From an uncultured Asticcacaulis sp. (GTDB lineage Bacteria; Pseudomonadota; Alphaproteobacteria; Caulobacterales; Caulobacteraceae), in contig CAMLPZ010000188.1 in NCBI GenBank assembly GCA_946482045.1, positions 1 through 8,341 of the forward strand: a stretch of 8,341 bases of DNA, in the 5' to 3' direction. The notes below the pieces were generated by a model that was not told the DNA's origin, did not search any database, and worked only from the letters and a program-made list of their open reading frames with translations. Each line of letters opens with the position of its first letter. Positions within the stretch are counted from its first letter, which is position 1. A program made the translations under genes and the position numbers. Below are positions 1-5,582 of this stretch, piece after piece.

Positions 1-2006
1 CCACGGCGGGCCGTTGGCTTGTGGTTATAGTAGACCGGCAGCTGGCCAACGCTGCGCGCGATGGTGACCGGCAGCTTGCCGCCCGGATTGGCGCGGCCGA
101 ACAGGATGTCGGCGGCGGCCCCGCCGGTTTCCTGGCCGAGGTACCAGCCTTCGACCAGCGCATCGGCGCGCTCGGCCAGGAGGTTGACCGATAGCGGACG
201 GCCATTGAGCAGGAAGACGACCGTCGGCTTCTTCAGGTCGAAAATCGCCTTGGCCAGGTCGTTCTGCTGGCCCATCAGGTCCAGCGAGTCGCGGTCGCCA
301 AGATGGTTGTCGGCCCAGGCTTCGCGCGAGGTCATTTCGTTGTCGCCCAGCACCATGATGATGGTGTCGGCCGACTTCGCCGCTTCGACAGCGTCGGCGA
401 TCAGCTTGCGATTAACTTCCTCAGGCGTGAAGTTGACCTGGTCCTGGCCCCAGATCCGCTGTTCGGTGATGCGCACGGCTTCAGAATAAGCCACCGGGAA
501 GCCCTGTGTCTTGCCCTCGGCCTCGACGCCTTCGAGGATGGAGACGACCTTGCGCGGAATATCGGAGTAGCCACCGATGGGCGTGTCCTTGGCGTGGGCG
601 CCGAGCACCAGAACCTTACCCACCTTCTTGCCGTCGAGTGGCAAGAGGCCATTGTTCTTGAGCAGAACGACCGACTTCTGCGCCGCTTCACGGGCGAGCG
701 CGATGGCGTCTGGCGTTGCTGTCAGACCGGCCGCCTTCTTGGCGTCAACATAGGGGCTTTCGAACAGGCCGCCCTGGACCTTTAGTTCCAGAATACGGTG
801 CACAACGGCGTCGATTTCAGCCTCACTGACGCGCCCGGCCTTAACCAGATCGACCAGCTTGGGATAAGCGGCGCCATCCGGGGTCTCGATATCGACGCCG
901 GCCTTGAGGGCGCGGTAGCCGGCCTCGGTAACGTCGGCAACCAGCTTGTGACGCGAGATCATTTCATTGATGGCGAAGTAATCGGAGACCGTCACACCCT
1001 TGAAGCCCCACTCACCGCGCAGGATGGTGGTGAGCAGCCACTTGTTGGCGTGCGACGGGATGCCGTCGATTTCATTATACGACGGCATGACTGCCGCGAT
1101 CTTGGTTTCCTTGACGATCTTTTCGAACGGCGGGAAGAAATCTTCGCGCAGCACGCGTTCTGAAACCTGCGCCGGACCGACATTGGTGCCGTTCTGCGGC
1201 TCGCCGTGGCCGGTCATGTGCTTGAGCGTGGCGAAGACCTTGTCCTTGGCCAGCGGCAGGCTGTCGCCCTGAAAGCCCAGCACGGCCGCCTTGCCCATCA
1301 CGCCGCAAACATGCGGATCTTCACCATAGGTTTCCTCGATACGGCCCCAACGTGGATCACGGGCCACGTCGACGACCGGCGCCAGCGCCAGATTGGTACC
1401 GCGCGCGCGCATCTCCTTGGCACAGACACTGAAAATGCGCTGGGCCATGTCCGGATCGAAGCTGGATGCCAAGGCGATCGCCTGCGGGAAGGAGGTCGAT
1501 TCGCGCGCCACATAGCCATGCAGGCTTTCTTCGTGCATGAACATCGGGATGCCGAGCCGGGTCTTCTCGATCGCCCATTTCTGCGCAGCATTGACATAGA
1601 CGGCGGTTTCTTCCGGACCACGATTGGCCACGGCGCCATTGTCGCCGGCGCCTGTCGCCACATTTACGCCGACACGGTCGGACGGACGCGCGATCATGCC
1701 GAGACCATTCGGGAATGCCGTCGAAGCCTTGGCCGGGTCGAAGTCGCCCTTGGCGTTCTGAATGTCGCCTTTCTTCTGCCAGATACACAGCATCTGGGCG
1801 ACCTTTTCCTCGAGCGTCATACGCTTCAAGAGGTCATCAACGCGGGCCTCAACCGACGCGGATGCATCCTTGTAAAGCGGTGTGTCGCCCTTGGCGGCCT
1901 TCTTTTTGGCGGCGGCGCCAGCGGCCGTGGCGGCGCTGATGGCCAATGCGAAAGCGCTGACGCCAGCGGCAAAGGCGCGGCGCGACGGATTGAAGGAATT
2001 GGTCAT
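1..2006 (-). CDS. GH3 family beta-xylosidase/beta-glucosidase, Tat-exported, C-terminus cut by window edge
   Basis: Exo-acting glycoside hydrolase expected to release xylose or glucose from the non-reducing ends of hemicellulose oligosaccharides. The frame stays open from ATG at 2006 to the window edge, giving 668 codons; family members usually run to about 750-800, so the C-terminal end (often an FnIII-like domain) is missing. The start follows a GGGGAGA ribosome site with a 4 nt spacer. The N-terminus has a Tat motif (SRRAF) and a hydrophobic stretch to about residue 30, then an Ala/Lys linker. GH3 landmarks are RVDDLLKRMTLEEKV (near 55-70), HEESLHG (158-164), DPRWGR (217-222), KH (262-263) and VTVSDY with probable nucleophile D342. 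The second alpha/beta domain begins near 430 (SVVLLKNNGLLPL at 445-457). E557 and E562 in the NEMTSREAW segment are acid/base candidates. E160 sits where beta-glucosidases usually have Asp (DxxHG), which favours xylosidase activity. It is transcribed divergently from the GH10 operon. Confidence 0.93.
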   Translation of the reverse strand, partial: MTNSFNPSRRAFAAGVSAFALAISAATAAGAAAKKKAAKGDTPLYKDASASVEARVDDLLKRMTLEEKVAQMLCIWQKKGDIQNAKGDFDPAKASTAFPNGLGMIARPSDRVGVNVATGAGDNGAVANRGPEETAVYVNAAQKWAIEKTRLGIPMFMHEESLHGYVARESTSFPQAIALASSFDPDMAQRIFSVCAKEMRARGTNLALAPVVDVARDPRWGRIEETYGEDPHVCGVMGKAAVLGFQGDSLPLAKDKVFATLKHMTGHGEPQNGTNVGPAQVSERVLREDFFPPFEKIVKETKIAAVMPSYNEIDGIPSHANKWLLTTILRGEWGFKGVTVSDYFAINEMISRHKLVADVTEAGYRALKAGVDIETPDGAAYPKLVDLVKAGRVSEAEIDAVVHRILELKVQGGLFESPYVDAKKAAGLTATPDAIALAREAAQKSVVLLKNNGLLPLDGKKVGKVLVLGAHAKDTPIGGYSDIPRKVVSILEGVEAEGKTQGFPVAYSEAVRITEQRIWGQDQVNFTPEEVNRKLIADAVEAAKSADTIIMVLGDNEMTSREAWADNHLGDRDSLDLMGQQNDLAKAIFDLKKPTVVFLLNGRPLSVNLLAERADALVEGWYLGQETGGAAADILFGRANPGGKLPVTIARSVGQLPVYYNHKPTARR

Positions 2007-2010
2007 GGTG

Positions 2011-2019
2011 TCTCCCCTT
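2011..2019 (-). promoter_or_regulatory. Ribosome binding site of the GH3 gene
   Basis: On the minus strand this reads AAGGGGAGA, ending 4 nt before the ATG at 2006. It fixes the start just before the Tat signal peptide. Confidence 0.7.
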
Positions 2020-2109
2020 GTCGGTTATTATCGGTGATCCTCGCACGGGATCTTGCCGGGATGTAAAACAGATTTGCGTGATTTTGGCCTAAGGTCCATC
2101 CCCGGTGTG

Positions 2110-2119
2110 TTGACGTCAA
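2110..2119. promoter_or_regulatory. Palindrome TTGACGTCAA, candidate -35 element for both divergent promoters
   Basis: This perfect 10 bp palindrome places a TTGACG -35-like sequence on both strands of the divergent GH3/GH10 intergenic region. On the plus strand it lies 66 nt before the GH10 start and about 16 nt before the 14 bp operator. The matching -10 elements are weak on both strands, so its role as a promoter is an inference. It could also be a regulator site or chance. Confidence 0.3.
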
Positions 2120-2135
2120 GCCACGATGATGCAAG

Positions 2136-2149
2136 TGTTAGCGGTAACA
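2136..2149. promoter_or_regulatory. LacI-family type operator upstream of the GH10 operon
   Basis: The sequence TGTTAGCGGTAACA is a near-perfect 14 bp palindrome (half-sites TGTTAGC and TGTTACC, 6 of 7 matching). It resembles LacI-family operators and, from memory, the xylose-regulon operator bound by XylR in Caulobacter crescentus. It ends 26 nt before the GH10 ATG, where a bound repressor could block transcription initiation. It is 129 bp from the GH3 start, so control of GH3 is possible but less direct. A variant lies upstream of the GH74 gene at 7788-7801. Confidence 0.65.
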
Positions 2150-2175
2150 GAAAAAAACGCAACAGGGAAATCTCT

Positions 2176-3294
2176 ATGCACCGCCCCCTCTCCGCCTTCA
2201 ACCGCCGCGCCGCCTTGAGCCTGCTTGGCGCAGCCGCCATGGCCGCTCCGTCACTTGCCCAGGCCCGCGCTGCCGATGGTTCGCTGGGAGCCCTGGCCCG
2301 CGCCAAGGGAATCCGATTCGGGACCGCCGTGGGTATCGGCGCGCTGAATGACCCCAAGATTCAGGAACTGATCGCGCGCGAATGCGATATCATGGTTCCA
2401 GAAAATGAACTGAAGATGTACGTCACGCACAACAAGAATGCGACCGACTACAATTTCGGCCCCGCCGACCGTATCCACGACTTCGCCAAGGCCAACAACA
2501 TCGCCATGCGCGGCCACACCATCTTCTGGGCGCGTGACGAATACACGCCGCAATGGCTGAAGTCCCATGATTTCGGCGCCCAGCCTAAGGTCGCCGCCGA
2601 AAAAATGCTGCGCGAATATGTGGCCAAGGTCGCCGATCACTATGGCGACCAACTGGTGTCCTGGGACGTCGTCAACGAGACCGTCGATCCGGCGACCGGC
2701 GAAGTGCGCAGCAACGTGTTCTCACGTATCCTGGGCATGGATGCCCTGCGCATTTCCTTTGAAGTGGCGCGCGAACGCCTGCCCAAGACGCAGCTGGTCT
2801 ACAATGACTATATGGGCTGGGAAAAGGGTGGCGAAAAACACCGCCAGGGCGTGCTGACCCTGATGCGCTGGTTCCACGACAACAAGATCCAGGTCGATGC
2901 CCTGGGCGTTCAGGGCCACATCGGCACGGACCACGATCTGACATTGGGACAGGCCGCAGAATGGCGCGCCTTCCTGGATGGCGTCACCAGCCTCGGATAT
3001 GATCTGCTGGTTACCGAGTTCGACGTCAATGACCGCTACCTGCCGGCCGATATCGCCACGCGCGACGCCATGGCGGCCAAGGTCGCGCGCGAATATCTCG
3101 ACACGACGCTCAGCTACAAGCAGGTCAAGGACTTCCTGATCTGGACCATTACGGACAAGTATTCCTGGCTGCAGGGTTTCTCACCGCGCACAGACAAGCT
3201 GCCGCTGCGGCCCACGCCGTTCGATGCCGACGGCAAACCCAAGCCCATCTACGACGCCCTTGCGGCAGCCTTCAAAGCCGCGCCAGCGAGGTAA
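2176..3294 (+). CDS. GH10 endo-1,4-beta-xylanase, Tat-exported
   Basis: Retaining endo-xylanase that cuts the beta-1,4-xylan backbone after export. The start is ATG 2176, with AGGGA at 2164-2168 and a 7 nt spacer; the frame is open further upstream, but only this start begins with a signal peptide. The product is 372 aa, one catalytic (beta/alpha)8 domain with no attached binding module. A Tat-like signal (NRRAALSLLG, residues 9-18) runs to about AQARA (32). Conserved GH10 positions are PENELK (75-80), RGHT (112-115), acid/base E168 in WDVVNE, QGH (246-248), nucleophile E281 in VTEFD, and W323 and W331. The usual W-H-x-Q after RGHT reads W118-A-R-D121, so two residues lining the minus subsites in characterised enzymes differ. 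It is the first gene of a three-gene operon; its stop is 2 bp from the GH43 start. The family call is secure; exact substrate preference is not. Confidence 0.95.
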   Translation: MHRPLSAFNRRAALSLLGAAAMAAPSLAQARAADGSLGALARAKGIRFGTAVGIGALNDPKIQELIARECDIMVPENELKMYVTHNKNATDYNFGPADRIHDFAKANNIAMRGHTIFWARDEYTPQWLKSHDFGAQPKVAAEKMLREYVAKVADHYGDQLVSWDVVNETVDPATGEVRSNVFSRILGMDALRISFEVARERLPKTQLVYNDYMGWEKGGEKHRQGVLTLMRWFHDNKIQVDALGVQGHIGTDHDLTLGQAAEWRAFLDGVTSLGYDLLVTEFDVNDRYLPADIATRDAMAAKVAREYLDTTLSYKQVKDFLIWTITDKYSWLQGFSPRTDKLPLRPTPFDADGKPKPIYDALAAAFKAAPAR

Positions 3295-3296
3295 TT

Positions 3297-4946
3297 ATGA
3301 AATACGTCCTTACCTTCGCCGCCCTGATCGCGGCCGCCCCCGCACTTGCCGCCCCTGCGGGGCAGGCGGTATTCAGCGACATCCGCTATGACAGCCAAAG
3401 CCACCTCGACGGCAAGGCGTTCGATCCGTCGAAATCGTACGAGAATCCGATCCTGCCGGGCTATTATCCCGACCCGTCGATCGAGCGCGTCGGCAATGAC
3501 TATTACATGGTCAATTCGACCTTCGCCTATTATCCGGGCATTCCGGTGTGGCATTCGACCGACCTCGTCAACTGGACGCAGATCGGCAATGCCATCGACC
3601 GGCCCGGCCAACTCGACTTTTCGGGACTCGCGACGTCGCGCGGGGTGTTCGCCCCTGCCATCAGCCACCACGACGGCACCTTCTACATCGTCAATACCTG
3701 CGTCGACTGCAAGGGCCAGTTCGTCATCACCGCCAAGGACCCCAAGGGCCCGTGGTCCGATCCCGTCTGGCTACCGTTCGGCGGCATCGATCCGTCGATC
3801 TTCTGGGACGACGACGGCAAGGCCTATATGGTCTGGAATGACGCGCCCGAAGGCGAGACCTTGTATGACGGCCACCGCGCCATCTGGATGCAGGAGTTCG
3901 ACCCGAAGGCGCTCACCACTGTCGGTCCTAAAAAGCAGGTCATCAATGGCGGCGTCGACCTCTCCAAGAAGCCGGTGTGGATCGAAGGCCCGCACGTCTA
4001 CAAGGTCGATGGCGCCTACTATCTGATGGCGGCCGAAGGCGGCACCTCGGTCAACCATTCGCAGGTCATCCTGCGTTCGAAATCGGTCTGGGGGCCGTAT
4101 GAGCCGTGGCGCGGCAACCCGATCCTGACCCAGCGCGATCTCGATCCGAACCGCCCCGCGCCCATCACCTCCGCCGGCCATGCCGACCTGGTGCAGACGC
4201 CAGCGGGCGACTGGTATTCGATCTTCCTGGCGACCCAGCCCTATGAAGGCGACCTTTACAATACCGGCCGCGAAACCTTCCTGCTGCCGGTCAAGTGGGT
4301 CACCGACGGCGACGCCAAATGGCCCGTCATCCTTGAGCACGGCAAGGCTATTCCGCATGTTGTGGATCTGCCGAAGGGCGCCGCTAAAGGCCAGCGCAAT
4401 ACGGTCGCGACCACCGGTTACAATCCCCTCACCTGGCTGCAGGTGCGGACACCGAAGATGGAGTTTCTTACGAGCGGCAGCAACGGCAAGACGGTGACGC
4501 TGAAAGCGCTGCCCGAAGCGTTTGGCGATGTCAAATCGGCTCCGGCCTTCACAGGCCAGCGCCAGCAGCACATGAATGCCGAGTTCTCCACCAAGGTGGA
4601 TTTCAACCCGATAAAGGATGGTGACCGTGCCGGCATCCTGGCCCTGCAAAACGACGACTATTACGTCTTTTTCGGCGTCACCAAGCGCGGTGGAAAAGAG
4701 GTTCTGGAAGTCACCCGGCGCGCCGGCAAGACTGAACCACGCGATGGCCTGACGGTGGCGTCCATCCCCTCGCCCGGCGAGAACCTCAAGCTCACGGTCA
4801 AGCTGGCGGCGGGCAAGGCCAGCTTCAGCTACGGTAACGGGATAAATGTCGCCAGCGACGTCGATGTGACCAATTTGTCAACGAACAAGGCCGGCGGTTT
4901 TGTCGGGACGGTGATCGGCGTCTACGCCTATGGTCAAAAACCGTAA
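3297..4946 (+). CDS. GH43 family beta-xylosidase/alpha-L-arabinofuranosidase, secreted
   Basis: Inverting exo-enzyme of the five-bladed beta-propeller family GH43, expected to trim xylo-oligosaccharides or arabinose side chains produced by the upstream xylanase. It has 549 aa. A Sec signal peptide occupies residues 1-19 (ending ALAAP). The propeller starts near NPILPGYYPDPSI (50-62), with candidate general base D59. D165 in GGIDPSIFWDDDG is the probable pKa modulator and E230 in VWIEGPHVYK the general acid; H295 in SAGHADL matches the conserved central histidine. From about residue 370 a C-terminal beta-sandwich (GH43_C2/DUF1349-like) follows, which usually shapes the active site of beta-xylosidases in this group. 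The start lies 2 nt after the GH10 stop, and a weak GAGG ribosome site overlaps that stop, which suggests translational coupling. Xylosidase versus arabinofuranosidase activity cannot be settled by eye. Confidence 0.93.
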   Translation: MKYVLTFAALIAAAPALAAPAGQAVFSDIRYDSQSHLDGKAFDPSKSYENPILPGYYPDPSIERVGNDYYMVNSTFAYYPGIPVWHSTDLVNWTQIGNAIDRPGQLDFSGLATSRGVFAPAISHHDGTFYIVNTCVDCKGQFVITAKDPKGPWSDPVWLPFGGIDPSIFWDDDGKAYMVWNDAPEGETLYDGHRAIWMQEFDPKALTTVGPKKQVINGGVDLSKKPVWIEGPHVYKVDGAYYLMAAEGGTSVNHSQVILRSKSVWGPYEPWRGNPILTQRDLDPNRPAPITSAGHADLVQTPAGDWYSIFLATQPYEGDLYNTGRETFLLPVKWVTDGDAKWPVILEHGKAIPHVVDLPKGAAKGQRNTVATTGYNPLTWLQVRTPKMEFLTSGSNGKTVTLKALPEAFGDVKSAPAFTGQRQQHMNAEFSTKVDFNPIKDGDRAGILALQNDDYYVFFGVTKRGGKEVLEVTRRAGKTEPRDGLTVASIPSPGENLKLTVKLAAGKASFSYGNGINVASDVDVTNLSTNKAGGFVGTVIGVYAYGQKP

Positions 4947-4961
4947 CCGGGTGTAGCCTCA

Positions 4962-5001
4962 TTCCTCCAACGAAAAAGTTCTGCGTAAAGCCTGGAGGGA
5001 A
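4962..5001 (+). promoter_or_regulatory. Possible hairpin sequestering the ribosome site of the CBM-like gene
   Basis: In the 57 nt gap between GH43 and the next gene, CCTCCA (4964-4969) is exactly complementary to TGGAGG (4993-4998), the core of the Shine-Dalgarno site for ATG 5004. Flanking bases extend the pairing with one bulge, and ACG/CGT can pair inside the loop. In mRNA this could hide the ribosome site, tuning output of the third gene separately from the enzymes. No U-run follows, so it is not an intrinsic terminator. A short complement to a Shine-Dalgarno core can arise by chance. Confidence 0.3.
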
Positions 5002-5003
5002 AC

Positions 5004-5540
5004 ATGAAAATTATCAGTGTCATGGCGGCTGCCGCCATGCTCATTGCGGCGCCGTTCGCGGCCCACGCCGAGGACGATATCACCAAACGCCTGGTCAGCA
5101 ACCCGAACATCGGATCGTACCAGATCTATGGTTCGGGCCAGACCAACAAGAAGGTCAAGGACGCTTCGGTCCAGGGTGGTCAGGCTGTCGAGATCAAGGC
5201 GACCGGCAACGGCAATCCATGGGATGGCGCAGCCCAAGTCGAGGTCAACCAGAAGATCACCAAGGGCGACAAGCTCGTCTGCGCGATCTGGCTCAAGGGC
5301 AAGTCGGACAGCGGTACCGTCCGCGTTCCAGGACGGCTGCAAATCAATGAAGCGCCGTATCGTGCTGTTGCCGACACCAGTTTCGACCTGACTTCAGAGT
5401 GGAAGATGTATACGCTGGAAGCAATCGCTGATGCCGACTATGAAAAAGGCAAGCTGATGTTCGTTGTCCAGTTGAACACCGGCAAGCAGGTCGTGCACCT
5501 GGGGCCGGCGTTTGTGCTGAATATGACGCGCACATACTGA
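5004..5540 (+). CDS. Small secreted protein resembling a stand-alone CBM4/9-type carbohydrate-binding module
   Basis: The product has 178 aa with a Sec signal peptide to about residue 22 (AHA before EDD). The start is supported by GGAGGGA at 4994-5000. The remaining ~155 residues look like one beta-sandwich: a GGQAVEIKATGNGNPWDGAAQ segment near 58-78, an ITKGDKLVCAIWLKG strand pair, a TSEWKMYTLEA strand near 130, and VVHLGPAFVLN near the C-terminus. This order (aggregate strand, NPWD, KGD, W-x-x-Y, GPAFV) is typical of galactose-binding-like CBM4/9/22 domains found fused to GH10 xylanases. Here no catalytic residues or second domain are present. It is the last gene of the xylanase operon, 57 bp after GH43 and just before a strong terminator. 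Its role is unproven; binding xylan fragments or helping the enzymes reach substrate is the natural inference. The family assignment is by pattern only. Confidence 0.7.
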   Translation: MKIISVMAAAAMLIAAPFAAHAEDDITKRLVSNPNIGSYQIYGSGQTNKKVKDASVQGGQAVEIKATGNGNPWDGAAQVEVNQKITKGDKLVCAIWLKGKSDSGTVRVPGRLQINEAPYRAVADTSFDLTSEWKMYTLEAIADADYEKGKLMFVVQLNTGKQVVHLGPAFVLNMTRTY

Positions 5541-5547
5541 TTAGGAC

Positions 5548-5582
5548 AAGGTGTGGGGCCATGCCCCACACCTTTAGTTTTT
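5548..5582 (+). terminator. Strong intrinsic terminator of the xylanase operon
   Basis: A perfect 12 bp stem (5548-5559 paired with 5563-5574, arm AAGGTGTGGGGC, loop CAT) is followed by TTAGTTTTT. It starts 7 nt after the stop of the CBM-like gene. The downstream arm ends on the first base of the GH74 stop codon (TTA at 5574-5576 on the plus strand). On the minus strand no T-run follows, so it is oriented for the plus-strand operon, although the stem may also shield the 3' end of the GH74 transcript. Confidence 0.9.

Noticed and set aside
2036..2052. Inverted repeat GATCC-N7-GGATC upstream of GH3
   Set aside because: The 5 bp arms are short enough to be chance, and no second copy is seen at the other promoters.
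1206..2066. 286-codon plus-strand open frame
   Set aside because: It is antisense to the GH3 gene, whose product shows all family motifs; the translation has no recognisable domain and is a GC-rich codon shadow.
2053..2175. Upstream in-frame extension of the GH10 gene
   Set aside because: It would run through the operator and promoter region and bury the Tat signal peptide 41 residues inside the protein.
3771..4649. 292-codon minus-strand open frame
   Set aside because: It lies opposite the GH43 catalytic and C-terminal domains, is Arg/Asp/Gly-rich without motifs, and lacks a convincing ribosome site.
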